Assembly (NCBI GenBank): GCA_022599515.1
Contig: JAHZMC010000039.1
Span: 1 to 33,748, forward strand
Direction: 5' to 3'
DNA: 33,748 nucleotides
Origin: Betaproteobacteria bacterium
Lineage (GTDB): Bacteria > Pseudomonadota > Gammaproteobacteria > Burkholderiales > Methylophilaceae
The stretch's first letter is position 1, and each line of letters opens with the position of its first letter. The position numbers and the translations under genes are program-made. The notes under the pieces were generated by a model. That model saw nothing but the letters and a program-made list of their open reading frames with translations, ran no database searches and had not been told where the DNA came from. This document shows, piece by piece, positions 1 through 7,514 of this stretch.

Positions 1-74
1 GATTCTTCTAGCACTAACTTAATCGCCTCTGCCTTAAATTCCGCTGTGTAATGCTCATGTGATTTCCTGCTCAT
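1..74 (-). CDS. IS3-family transposase OrfA, N-terminal fragment
   Basis: Partial gene running off the left edge. The visible 24 residues begin MSRKSHEHYTAEFKAEA and continue IKLVLEE. This is the start of the helix-turn-helix OrfA (InsE-like) protein of IS3-family elements, whose N-terminus typically has a YTxEFKxEA(I/V)xL pattern. An AAGGAG Shine-Dalgarno sequence sits about 6 bases before the ATG, so the gene start is secure. OrfA would bind the element ends and be joined to OrfB by frameshifting. Neither the rest of OrfA nor OrfB is visible, so activity cannot be judged. Confidence 0.75.
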   Translation of the reverse strand, partial: MSRKSHEHYTAEFKAEAIKLVLEE

Positions 75-140
75 TCTAAACTCCTTCTTTTCGTCATTTT
101 ATACGATAAAAAAGTGTCCTTTTTTTTCAACAGGGGTCAT
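1..140 (-). mobile_element. IS3-family insertion sequence, one end only
   Basis: The terminus reads TGACCCCTGTTG on the minus strand at about 129-140, followed by an A-rich run, GGACAC, and then the start of a transposase gene. A TGAnCCC-type end followed by GGACAC resembles the ends of many IS3-family elements. The rest of the element lies off the left edge, so the other inverted repeat and the target duplication cannot be seen. The exact outer boundary (139 or 140) is my estimate. It ends about 65 bp beyond the stop of the patB-like gene and does not interrupt it. Confidence 0.65.
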
Positions 141-204
141 TATGCAATCATCGTGATTAATGGTTAATGCAAGATTTTAATTGAGCGCGTTAATATTGAG
201 CTGT

Positions 205-1371
205 TTAATTAAGTGCTTGTGTAATTTGGTCGAGCGCTTTAGCAATCACCTGTCTTGGCGCACCAATATTCATGCGCATAAACCCGCTACCAGCTTCACC
301 AAATAAAGTACCAGGGCTTAATCCTAAGCCAGCTTTTTCAATAAAAAACTGCTTCAGTGCTTGGTCATTCAAGCCAAGTGCACGGCAATCTAACCAAAGC
401 AGATAAGTGCCTTCTGGCCTAATGAGTTTGATTTGTGGCAATTTGGTCGCTAAATAGTCAGAGACAAAATCTCGCGTTGCAGTTAAGTAAGTTAACAGCG
501 CTGTTAACCAAGCTTCGCCATGATGATAAGCGGCTTCAAAAGCCACTAGGCTAAACGGATTGGCGGCGCTGACATGCAGCGTGTCAAATGCTTGCGTGAT
601 GGCTTTGCGATGGCTAGCATTCGGAATAATCAGCGCCGATAAATTCAACCCTGCAATATTAAATGTTTTGCTTGGCGCAACAGCCGTGATGATGTTGTGA
701 CTATCGTTAGCTAAGGTTGCCAATGGTTGATGCTTAGCATCTAGATAAATAAGATCGGCGTGAATTTCGTCCGAAAAAATCATCAAATCATGCTGTTTTG
801 CGATGGCTAGAATACGCTGTAATTCTTCAGTTTCCCAAACTCTGCCAACGGGATTATGCGGTGAACATAAGAACAACATGCGTGCATTGGCGGCGCATTG
901 TTCAAGATGGTCAAAGTCAATGTGGTAACGATTGTCTTGCAATAGCAAAGGGTTTTCAATCAGCGTTCGGCCAGTGTTTTTAACCGCAGAAAAGAAAGGA
1001 AAATACACGGGGGGTTGCACAATAATTGCTTCATCTGTCTTAGCAAAGGCTAACGATGCTGCATGCAAGCTAGGCACTACACCTGGACATAGCACAATCC
1101 ATTCACGGTTAATTGCCCAACCATGCCGCTTTTGATGCCAATCAATCAGTGCATCGAACAGGCTTTCTGGCTCAGTGGTATAGCCAATAATCGGATGTTT
1201 TGTTCGTTCAGCCAATGCATTTGTCACGGCTGGCGGCACAGCAAAATCCATATCGGCAACCCACATTGGAATCACATCGTCACGACCAAATAGTGATTGT
1301 CTTGCATCATGTTTGAGACTATGTGAGCCTGCACGGCGGATGATTTGGTCAAAGTTAAAATGGTCGGTCAA
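205..1371 (-). CDS. MalY/PatB-type PLP-dependent C-S lyase (aminotransferase fold), possible EgtE role
   Basis: A 388-residue fold-type I PLP enzyme of the MalY/PatB cystathionine beta-lyase group. Family marks include IPMWVADMDF near the N-terminus, SPHNPVG (PLP-contacting Asn), SDEIHADL (PLP-pyridine Asp), and the Schiff-base lysine in APSKTFNIAG (about K235). Length matches MalY/PatB (about 387-390). I chose TTG at 1371 over the upstream start at 1404. It overlaps the egtD stop as TTGA, has GGAG 8 bases upstream, and gives the family's usual N-terminus (xxFNFDQII). As the last gene of the egtB-egtD operon it is a good candidate for the lyase that releases the thiol from the hercynylcysteine sulfoxide, the step done by EgtE in mycobacteria. 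That role is inferred from context; a general cystathionine or cysteine desulfhydrase activity is the alternative. Confidence 0.85.
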   Translation of the reverse strand: MTDHFNFDQIIRRAGSHSLKHDARQSLFGRDDVIPMWVADMDFAVPPAVTNALAERTKHPIIGYTTEPESLFDALIDWHQKRHGWAINREWIVLCPGVVPSLHAASLAFAKTDEAIIVQPPVYFPFFSAVKNTGRTLIENPLLLQDNRYHIDFDHLEQCAANARMLFLCSPHNPVGRVWETEELQRILAIAKQHDLMIFSDEIHADLIYLDAKHQPLATLANDSHNIITAVAPSKTFNIAGLNLSALIIPNASHRKAITQAFDTLHVSAANPFSLVAFEAAYHHGEAWLTALLTYLTATRDFVSDYLATKLPQIKLIRPEGTYLLWLDCRALGLNDQALKQFFIEKAGLGLSPGTLFGEAGSGFMRMNIGAPRQVIAKALDQITQALN

Positions 1372-2369
1372 GTCATTTTCTCCATCGGTGAGGTCACTTT
1401 CCACAAGGCGTCAATAAAATAGTCACGGTCATCTGAAAATAGCTGGGCAATCTCAAAGCCATTGCGCGTGGCAAGTTTTTCAATGCCAGTGGTAGAAAAC
1501 TTGTGCGAATACTCTAAATGCAAGACTTCGTGTTGCTTGAAATGAAACTGCATATCTGCAGTATCAATGGCTACCGTTTGGTCTTTTAACGAAATTAAAT
1601 AGCTTTCCATTGCACCTAATACAGGATTATAAAAGCCATAGTGCTGAAAAGCGGATACATCAAAATGCGCACCTAACTCACGATTCATTCTTGAGAGTAA
1701 ATTTAAATTAAATACGCGGGTAAGACTATCAGAATCGTTATACGCTTGATTCAGAATGTGTACATCTTTCTTTAAATCAAAACCAATTAACACGTAGTCA
1801 CCAATATTTAAATTTGCTTCTAATTGATGTAAAAATTCGTCTGTTTGCGCTTTGTTAAAATTACCGATATTAGAGCCCAAAAACAAGACTAATTTACGAT
1901 TGTTCGATATTTTTTTAAGGTGGTTAAGGCCATGGAAGTAATCAGCAACAATACCGTGAACATGCAAGGATGCATTGATGCTCAGATTTTCACCTAGAAG
2001 CTGCATGGCTTTTTCGGAAATATCAATGGGATAAAAATTTACTTTGCAATGCTTATCCAAAAAGCCATTAATAATCAGCTCACTTTTATGGCCGTCACCT
2101 GCGCCTAGCTCAATAATATCGATTTCGGCTTCATTGATGGTTGTAGGCAAAATGGCACTGATTTTTTCTAAGATAGAAAATTCTGTTCTTGTTGGATAAT
2201 AATCAGGATGCTGGGTAATTTTTTGAAACAATTCGCTGCCAATATCATCATAAAAATATTTGGCGGAAATAGATTTTTGTTCGGCGCTTAAGCCTGCAAT
2301 TACATCGGTCAAAAATGTTGTTTGGTGTAAGCTTGTTTGATCTGTTTCAATCAGGTTGGTAATCTTCAA
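1368..2369 (-). CDS. egtD: L-histidine N-alpha-methyltransferase EgtD
   Basis: A SAM-dependent enzyme that trimethylates histidine to hercynine, the first committed step of ergothioneine synthesis. The N-terminal part carries the family stretch YFYDDIGSELFQKITQHPDY followed by YPTRTE. The SAM site is IIELGAGDGHKSE, then FLGSNIGNF and IGFDLKKD. With the TTG start at 2369 the protein is 333 aa, close to characterised EgtD (about 321). That TTG has AAAGGA 6 bases upstream and overlaps the egtB stop as TTGA. The longer ATG start at 2408 would add 13 residues coded inside egtB and is less likely. It lies between egtB and the patB-like gene, with overlaps on both sides, so the three are almost certainly co-translated. 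Confidence 0.92.
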   Translation of the reverse strand: MKITNLIETDQTSLHQTTFLTDVIAGLSAEQKSISAKYFYDDIGSELFQKITQHPDYYPTRTEFSILEKISAILPTTINEAEIDIIELGAGDGHKSELIINGFLDKHCKVNFYPIDISEKAMQLLGENLSINASLHVHGIVADYFHGLNHLKKISNNRKLVLFLGSNIGNFNKAQTDEFLHQLEANLNIGDYVLIGFDLKKDVHILNQAYNDSDSLTRVFNLNLLSRMNRELGAHFDVSAFQHYGFYNPVLGAMESYLISLKDQTVAIDTADMQFHFKQHEVLHLEYSHKFSTTGIEKLATRNGFEIAQLFSDDRDYFIDALWKVTSPMEKMT

Positions 2370-3586
2370 ACGATATCCTTTGCTAAGCGGATGCCTGAAA
2401 ACATCCAACGTTGGTGTGGCAAATAAAAGTTACGATAGCTATTTCGGTAGTGTTGATCTGGCGTCACCACACAGCCGCCACGCAACACAAACTGGTTGCA
2501 CATAAATTTACCGTTGTATTCGTTCAATACGCCATCAAAGGCTTTAAATCTTGGATAAGGTGAATACTGACTGCTTGTCCAGCACCACACCTGCTCTGAA
2601 GCATTGGCATCATTAGGGTGATAGGTATCGGTTTTAGATGTTGGCTTGTTCGATGCGGTGCTTAGATAAATTTCTAATTCTTGCTCTGTCGGCAGTCTCA
2701 GTCCTTTCCATTTGGCAAACGCATCTGCCTCGAAATAACTAATGTGCACCAGTGGCTTGTTCATGTCTAACGGTATCAAGCCGTGCAACGTATATTCAAA
2801 CCATTTGCCATCTACCTTGGACCAATATAAGGGATGATGAGTTTTTGTTTGGTTAATCCAATCCCAGCCTAGACTCAACCAATAGTGTGCTTTGCAATAA
2901 GCACTATCCTGCATAAAGGCTAAAAATTCACCATTGGTCACTAGGCTTTGGCAGATGGCAAATGGATAGAGATAATGTTTGTGATGCGGGCGCTCATTGT
3001 CATAAGAAAAACTACCGTCTGCATGATCAAAGCCAACTTCATACAATCCTTCTTCAATGTTTGTCCAAGTTGATATTGGCGCTGGTGCCGCAGAAAGTGG
3101 TGTCTGTGCATATTGCGTTGGCAGACTATTACTAGCCAATATAGTTTTAATATCCATAAACAGCAGCTCTTGGTGTTGCTGCTCATGGTGTAACCCAGTT
3201 TCAATTAGGTTAGCTAACTCATCAGTGATTGCTTCTGCTAATAAGCTAGTAATTGCATCATCAACATGCACACGATAACGCATGATTTCTGCTACGGTCG
3301 GCCTAGATAAATTGCCGCGCTCTGATTGAATCGTGTGCGTACCGATGGCTTTGTAATAAGAATTGAATAGTTCATCATAGGCGCAATTAAAGGCTTGGTA
3401 GTTAGCCTTAAATTTTTTGAGAATCACTGTTTCGAAAAACCAAGTGACATGCCCAAAATGCCATTTAGGTGGGCTGACTTCTGGCGTCGGTTGCACAACA
3501 AAATCTTCATTTTCAAGACGGCTACATATATCGAGTGTTGTTTGCCGTACTTGCTCATATCTCGCTATTAACGTGTGATTGGTCAT
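2366..3586 (-). CDS. egtB: Ergothioneine biosynthesis sulfoxide synthase EgtB
   Basis: A non-heme iron enzyme that couples hercynine to a cysteine thiol using O2. Of its 406 aa, the N-terminal DinB-like half carries SPPKWHFGHVTWFFE (candidate His ligand) and the iron motif HX3HXE (H134, H138, E140, in HHEQQHQELL). The C-terminal formylglycine-generating-enzyme-like half has GLRLPTEQELE and ends with RGGCVVTP and SGIRLA. There is no fused methyltransferase domain, which separates it from OvoA, and egtD is the next gene. No egtA (gamma-glutamylcysteine ligase) or egtC (amidohydrolase) is in the window, so it may use cysteine directly, as type-II EgtB enzymes do. That substrate choice is inference. 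The ATG at 3586 lacks a strong Shine-Dalgarno sequence. Confidence 0.92.
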   Translation of the reverse strand: MTNHTLIARYEQVRQTTLDICSRLENEDFVVQPTPEVSPPKWHFGHVTWFFETVILKKFKANYQAFNCAYDELFNSYYKAIGTHTIQSERGNLSRPTVAEIMRYRVHVDDAITSLLAEAITDELANLIETGLHHEQQHQELLFMDIKTILASNSLPTQYAQTPLSAAPAPISTWTNIEEGLYEVGFDHADGSFSYDNERPHHKHYLYPFAICQSLVTNGEFLAFMQDSAYCKAHYWLSLGWDWINQTKTHHPLYWSKVDGKWFEYTLHGLIPLDMNKPLVHISYFEADAFAKWKGLRLPTEQELEIYLSTASNKPTSKTDTYHPNDANASEQVWCWTSSQYSPYPRFKAFDGVLNEYNGKFMCNQFVLRGGCVVTPDQHYRNSYRNFYLPHQRWMFSGIRLAKDIV

Positions 3587-3767
3587 TGTTAGTTGTTTTA
3601 ATCCAAGACGACTGGGTAGTCTGTTACTTTAACATGGTCTAATTTACATCGTCATCATGATAGATAAATGACGTAAGCGAGAATAGAGACAAGTGGCAGG
3701 ACTGGAGGTTCGCAGCTTTTTGAAGATGGCTTGGTTCGATGAAAATGTATTTTTTGAAATATATAAC

Positions 3768-3826
3768 ACCCGCAAGACCGCAAGGGTCTTCCCCAACCTC
3801 GCTAGGCGGTAAACCGCTAAGTCTGT
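3768..3826. repeat. Dispersed repeat, copy 1 (short), with TAAA-loop hairpin
   Basis: This stretch matches the repeat near the right edge (about 33527-33578). Both run ACCCGCAAG, then TCCCCAAxCTCGCTA, then a hairpin, then AAGTC. Here the hairpin is CTAGGCGG-TAAA-CCGCTAAG (3802-3821). Copy 2 has different stem bases that still pair. The ACCGCAAG unit is doubled in this copy. Minus-strand translations of both copies share NRLSxLxxSExGxxPCG, but I doubt either is a real protein. The rest of the 3587-4010 gap shows only the terminator and palindrome listed separately. Confidence 0.7.
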
Positions 3827-3829
3827 TGT

Positions 3830-3859
3830 AAAAAAAAGAGCCCACAACATCGCGGGCTC
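3830..3859 (-). terminator. Rho-independent terminator (minus strand)
   Basis: Read on the minus strand, GAGCCC, a 10-base loop and GGGCTC are followed by eight T residues. It would end a transcript coming from the small acidic gene at 4011-4190, leaving a roughly 150-base 3' UTR, and it insulates the egt operon from upstream readthrough. Confidence 0.8.
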
Positions 3860-3893
3860 AGAGAGAGAGGAGATAAAACGTCTATTGCTAACA

Positions 3894-3905
3894 TACCACG
3901 TGGTA
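3894..3905. other. 12-bp perfect palindrome TACCACGTGGTA
   Basis: A perfect palindrome between the terminator and the small acidic gene, in an otherwise empty stretch. It could be a dimeric regulator site or a small hairpin in the 3' UTR of the gene at 4011-4190. No function can be assigned. Confidence 0.35.
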
Positions 3906-4010
3906 ACGCGGATTCACTTAATACTATTAGTTTACAATCAGCAGTCCATTTTAAATTAGAGATAAATGGGCAAAAACCATCTCAATTTACTCAATCAAAC
4001 GGTTAAATAG

Positions 4011-4190
4011 TTAAGTCACTTCTACATCAAGCTCTAAATCAACTTCAAGATTAAGCTCTTCCATTTGATATAACAGTGAGTCATCCCAGCTCGTAATATC
4101 TCGCGTCGCCAGTAAGCGGTCATAGATATTCATATATTCAGTATAGAGCTGGTCTTCTTCATCAAGTAGTAATTCATTTGTTGCTGTCAT
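4011..4190 (-). CDS. Small, very acidic hypothetical protein (59 aa)
   Basis: I do not recognise this protein. It has 59 residues, is rich in Glu and Asp, and ends in an acidic tail LEVDLELDVEVT. It has no Cys and no membrane segment. The ATG at 4190 (MTATNELLLDEED) is preferred over the GTG one codon upstream; GGATGG lies about 6 bases before it. A strong terminator lies about 150 bases downstream on the same strand. It resembles the other tiny acidic genes of this window in size and composition, but lacks their shared IYxxL start. Confidence 0.5.
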   Translation of the reverse strand: MTATNELLLDEEDQLYTEYMNIYDRLLATRDITSWDDSLLYQMEELNLEVDLELDVEVT

Positions 4191-4489
4191 CACACACCAT
4201 CCAATTCATTTGTCGTTGTGTTAAGTATTACTTCGGCAGCAATTAATTAATCTTTAGATGAGGCAGGTGAATAAACGCTTTATCGTTTCGTTTGGTTGAC
4301 ATCACAAAGTAATGCAAAAGTTGCACGAAAAATAAATTGGATATTTTGAAAGACTGTAATTTTTGCAGGGTGAAATCATGTATTTTTTTAACATTATGAT
4401 TTTTATAGGATTTTATGGAGTTTTGATTGTGGTATGAAACTTGCAGATTAACGGATTATTATCACTATGACTAAATAAGGAGTTTTTGT

Positions 4490-4954
4490 ATGCAAGTATT
4501 ACCATTGTTGTTACGCGGACTATTGTTGCCTGTGATAACACTATTTTTATTCACAGCGCAGATGGGTCATGCCGCTACCAACACGCCAGTAGGTTTATGG
4601 CAAACTATTGATGACCAGTCAGGTAAGCCACGCTCATTGATTCGAATTGGCCAAAAATACGGCAAATTAAGTGCGGTCATCGAAAAAGGATTGTTAGCCA
4701 CAGACACGCCTGATGCAGTTTGCGAGAAATGTAAAGATGAGCGCAAAGGGCAAAAGATTATTGGGATGACCATAGCTGAGGGCTTAACAAAGGATGGCGA
4801 TCAATACACTGACGGTAAAATTTTAGATCCTGAGAATGGAAAAATCTATAACTGCAAAATGCAATTAAATGAAGCTGGAGATGAGTTAGAAGTGCGTGGC
4901 TATATCGGGATTTCTTTAATCGGACGCTCACAAATATGGAAGCGTGTAGAGTGA
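4490..4954 (+). CDS. DUF2147 family exported protein
   Basis: A 154-residue protein with an N-terminal signal peptide (hydrophobic LLLRGLLLPVITLFLFTA, likely cleaved after GHAA). The mature part opens with PVGLWQTIDDQSGKPRSLIRI, has paired cysteines in CEKCKDERKGQ, and then GMTIAEGL and GKILDPENGKIYNCKM. These are typical of DUF2147, a lipocalin-like periplasmic domain with no established biochemical function. AAGGAG lies 7 bases before the ATG. It is monocistronic: nothing coding lies in the 296 bases upstream, where I see no convincing -10 box, and a tRNA promoter follows. Confidence 0.85.
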   Translation: MQVLPLLLRGLLLPVITLFLFTAQMGHAATNTPVGLWQTIDDQSGKPRSLIRIGQKYGKLSAVIEKGLLATDTPDAVCEKCKDERKGQKIIGMTIAEGLTKDGDQYTDGKILDPENGKIYNCKMQLNEAGDELEVRGYIGISLIGRSQIWKRVE

Positions 4955-5000
4955 TTTTGCTAAAGAATTAAAAAAACTAAATTTAAAGGTGAATTATTAC

Positions 5001-5029
5001 TTGGAAAATTTCTAAAATGACTGTATCAT
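5001..5029 (+). promoter_or_regulatory. Sigma-70-type promoter of the tRNA pair
   Basis: TTGGAA, a 17-base spacer and TATCAT, followed by a GC-rich discriminator (CCGCGGC). The tRNA starts about 14 bases beyond the expected start site. A GC-rich discriminator is typical of stringently controlled stable-RNA promoters. Confidence 0.6.
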
Positions 5030-5049
5030 CCGCGGCTTGTTGTTGATTT

Positions 5050-5125
5050 GGGTGCTTAGCTCAGTTGGTAGAGCGTCGCCCTTACAAGGCGAATGTCAGC
5101 GGTTCGACCCCGTTAGCACCCACCA
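5050..5125 (+). tRNA. tRNA-Val (anticodon TAC)
   Basis: 76 bases including the encoded CCA. The acceptor stem GGGTGCT pairs with AGCACCC. The D-loop is AGCTCAGTTGGTAGAGC, the anticodon loop CTTACAA contains TAC, and the T-loop is GGTTCGACCCC. It is followed by tRNA-Asp 48 bases later, apparently in one transcript. Confidence 0.96.
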
Positions 5126-5173
5126 TTTCAATAACAAACTAAATCATCGTTGTTTTAACCGCAGCGATGTTTA

Positions 5174-5250
5174 GGAGCGGTAGTTCAGTTGGTTAGAATA
5201 CCGGCCTGTCACGCCGGGGGTCGCGGGTTCGAGTCCCGTCCGCTCCGCCA
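5174..5250 (+). tRNA. tRNA-Asp (anticodon GTC)
   Basis: 77 bases including the encoded CCA. The acceptor stem GGAGCGG pairs with CCGCTCC, the anticodon loop CTGTCAC contains GTC, and the T-arm is CGGGTTCGAGTCCCG. It lies downstream of tRNA-Val and is followed by a strong hairpin. Confidence 0.96.
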
Positions 5251-5256
5251 ACATTC

Positions 5257-5288
5257 AAAGGGTTATCGTTTTCGAGCGATAGCCCTTT
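5257..5288 (+). terminator. Hairpin terminator of the tRNA operon
   Basis: AAAGGGTTATCG pairs with CGATAGCCCTTT (12 bp, one G-T pair) around an 8-base loop, 7 bases after tRNA-Asp. The T-tract is poor (ATCATTTCT). The stem also faces the convergent small gene at 5312-5464, so it may act in both directions. Confidence 0.7.
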
Positions 5289-5311
5289 ATCATTTCTAGC
5301 GCGAGTCTGCG

Positions 5312-5464
5312 CTAGTGCGTTGGCTCACTTGCAGCCGCTTCAACAAAGAAGTAATGATCGTCAAAAGACAGATTCAGTAGTTCAGCTTCTTGTTGTGCTA
5401 ATAAGAAACTATCCGCTTCAAACACTGGATGATTTTGTTCGTCTAATACTTGGTAAATCGTCAT
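5312..5464 (-). CDS. Small conserved-looking protein, IYQVLDEQN family member 1 (50 aa)
   Basis: A 50-residue ORF beginning MTIYQVLDEQNHPVFEAD and carrying FDDHYFFVEA near the C-terminus. The ATG has a good AAGGAG 6 bases upstream. It is clearly paralogous to the gene at 20126-20275 (IYQVLDEQN, then DHYxxVxE) and more weakly to 5746-5904. The presence of a paralogue with its own ribosome-binding site argues that both are real genes. No membrane segment or Cys is present; it is acidic. I do not recognise the family and assign no function. Confidence 0.7.
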   Translation of the reverse strand: MTIYQVLDEQNHPVFEADSFLLAQQEAELLNLSFDDHYFFVEAAASEPTH

Positions 5465-5745
5465 GTTGCGCTCCTTAGCGTTAAGTCGTTCAATGCAGCG
5501 TTACATAAATCTTAGGCAAGAACTGCACCAAAAGTTTAATAAAATTAATAAGTTATCTTTTGTTCAACTATTTCAGTTGACTATGATTAATACTTAAAGT
5601 TAGGTCTTAATATTTTTCCAAATGTTACGGTGTCAGTGATTAAAATGATGCCCCAATAGTGTGACAATATAATGAAGTTGCGACGCGTTTGGTCGTTTTC
5701 TAACAGGGGAAAATAGCCTTCTCTTTCCCGTTTTAACATGATTAT

Positions 5746-5904
5746 TTATGTGGTTTCTATTTCTTCGACGATATAGTTCTCATGCATGAGCGCAATCTCA
5801 GTCTCTGATAGATTTAGCATACTGGAATCTAAGTCTAGAAAATCCCAGAACTGTTGGTTTTCTTCTTTCAATAATTCGTAAATGTCCATGTCATCAATTT
5901 TCAT
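5746..5904 (-). CDS. Small acidic protein, weak IYxxL family member (about 52 aa)
   Basis: The C-terminal part MDIYELLKEENQQFWDF ... NYIVEEIETT follows the plan of the two IYQVLDEQN proteins: MxIYxxLxExN at the start and YxVxEIE near the end. The start is uncertain. ATG at 5904 (MKIDDMDIY) and ATG at 5889 (MDIYELL) are both possible and neither has a strong Shine-Dalgarno sequence. The longer ORF to 6021 would overlap the divergent DUF3820 gene and is less likely. The 281 bases between this gene and the one ending at 5464 hold no gene that I can see. Confidence 0.5.
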   Translation of the reverse strand: MKIDDMDIYELLKEENQQFWDFLDLDSSMLNLSETEIALMHENYIVEEIETT

Positions 5905-6000
5905 ATCAACTATCGTTGAAGATATATCGACAGAATATTGCGCAACTGAAGGGCTGGTTATGATTAAATGAACCTTATATAGCATGGTTAAACTGAAAAA

Positions 6001-6213
6001 ATGAACGCAGAAGATTTGCAAAAGCTAGTGACGATGGAAATGCCCTACGGCAAATATAAAGGTAGAGTGTTGGCCGATTTACCAGGCAATTATCTAAATT
6101 GGTTTGCCCGTGAGGGCTTTCCTAAGAGTGAATTAGGGCGCTTGTTGCAGCTGATGCAAGAGATAGATCATAACGGTCTATCTGCCTTATTAACGCCCTT
6201 GCGCAAACGTTAA
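6001..6213 (+). CDS. DUF3820 family protein (70 aa)
   Basis: A 70-residue protein with the DUF3820 core MPYGKYKGRVLADLPGNYLN followed by WFAREGFPKSELGRLLQLM. The (M/F)PFGKYKG ... LPxxYLxWF pattern is characteristic of this small family, some members of which are annotated as quorum-sensing-regulated virulence factors. Its biochemistry is not established. The Shine-Dalgarno sequence before the ATG is poor. It is convergent with the antiporter gene, overlapping it by 4 bp at the stops, and divergent from the small gene ending at 5904. Confidence 0.8.
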   Translation: MNAEDLQKLVTMEMPYGKYKGRVLADLPGNYLNWFAREGFPKSELGRLLQLMQEIDHNGLSALLTPLRKR

Positions 6214-7382
6214 TGTACAGGTGGATTGTCTACATCTAACCCTAATGGTTTTTTTAATACAAATGAAGGCAGTATGGTTGTGATTGCTGCATAGACCAAC
6301 AAACCCCCAAACAAGGTATCAGTGATGCCAAATTTTTCGTGCAAAATGCTGGCAATCACTAAGGTGAAAATAAGTGTTGGTGTTAGGGCAATGGCAACAT
6401 CAAAACTACTTCTCGTGCTGTCTTTATTCACGTATATTCTTTGAACCGCGACAGAGCCAATTCTAAAGGGTAATAAGGCCGTGGTAATGGCTAAGCCTAT
6501 CCATAGCGATTCCCACTGTAATGCACCGCCTGGCACAGACATGCCACCATGAAAGAAGTAAAAAGGGACGAAGAATGAGGCAAATAATTGCACCGCATGC
6601 AGATTATTATCTGAAGCCAATGTTGGCATTCTTTGTTGTAATTGTCTTGCTGCAAAGCCAGTAAAGAATGCACCGACGAGATAATAAACACCTATTTGTT
6701 TGGTGAGGTAGGCTGCAATCAGGCCGACCATAATCAATAATGAAAACTCGGATCCTGGCGCAAATGGAATGACAATGCGACCAAGGAACATAAAGAGAAA
6801 AGGCAAGCCGAATGCAATCGCAAGCAATACAGCTGATGAAGTGCCTAAATCGCTAGGAGAATCGGATTTTAAGAATACAAACAGTAACAAGAGGGCAAGT
6901 AGCTCACCAGCAATGGCTTTACTTTTAACCCAAAACCTTTCATTTTCATCTAAGTCTAATCCTGCAAGTGACTCAAGAATAAAGCCAGTGGAAGGCGTCA
7001 GTAATGCCAAGGCAATTAATCCAGATACTTGCATTGAAAATTCAAAGTAGCTCATGCCAACCCATGTGAACACAAAAACACCAACGCAACGTAAAAACAG
7101 ATGATTCAGTAACGGCCAAAAACCTTTTTTCAATTCTTGGATATTAACTTCCAAACCTGCAAATAAAAATAAGGACGATATGCCAAGCGCAGATAAAAAG
7201 TCTAAAGTAGTGTCATTGCTGTAATCGGCAACGCCGAAAATAACGATCATGCCTAATGCAAAGCAAGTTAGTGGTGCAGGAATATTGTATTTTTGTAGTG
7301 CTCTAGGAAACACGAGCAAAATAAATACGATTGATAAATAAAGCACTTGTGAAGAGATTGCTGAAAGTGAGAAGTCTGCCAT
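6210..7382 (-). CDS. CPA2-type cation:proton antiporter, membrane domain only
   Basis: A 390-residue polytopic inner-membrane protein with about 11-12 hydrophobic segments and the Na_H_Exchanger stretch DFLSALGISSLFLFAGLEV (the SxxxFLxGLE signature of CPA2). It lacks the C-terminal RCK/TrkA-N domain of KefB/KefC, ending shortly after the last hydrophobic segment. The likely role is Na+ or K+/H+ exchange; ion specificity cannot be told from sequence. I start it at the ATG at 7382 (MADFSLSAI) rather than the TTG at 7436, because the extra 18 residues lack family resemblance. It is divergent from the DUF389 gene. Confidence 0.85.
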   Translation of the reverse strand: MADFSLSAISSQVLYLSIVFILLVFPRALQKYNIPAPLTCFALGMIVIFGVADYSNDTTLDFLSALGISSLFLFAGLEVNIQELKKGFWPLLNHLFLRCVGVFVFTWVGMSYFEFSMQVSGLIALALLTPSTGFILESLAGLDLDENERFWVKSKAIAGELLALLLLFVFLKSDSPSDLGTSSAVLLAIAFGLPFLFMFLGRIVIPFAPGSEFSLLIMVGLIAAYLTKQIGVYYLVGAFFTGFAARQLQQRMPTLASDNNLHAVQLFASFFVPFYFFHGGMSVPGGALQWESLWIGLAITTALLPFRIGSVAVQRIYVNKDSTRSSFDVAIALTPTLIFTLVIASILHEKFGITDTLFGGLLVYAAITTILPSFVLKKPLGLDVDNPPVH

Positions 7383-7514
7383 ATCATGCTTATTAAATTG
7401 AATTGCTACATTATTGCACAAATTGAAAATTAACAATATTTGGCGATTGTTATGTAACTTCGCCTAAATGCTTAGATGCTATAATTTACCTTTTAATCAA
7501 AGAATTATTCATAT

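Noticed and set aside
1368..1404. ATG/other starts that lengthen egtD (2408) and the patB-like gene (1404)
   Set aside because: Both add residues coded within the gene before and outside family N-termini. The TTG starts have better ribosome sites and TTGA coupling.
3639..3845. 68-aa ORFs over the repeat
   Set aside because: They coincide with the dispersed repeat and terminator and have no ribosome site. Their similarity to the ORF at 33385-33594 reflects the shared repeat.
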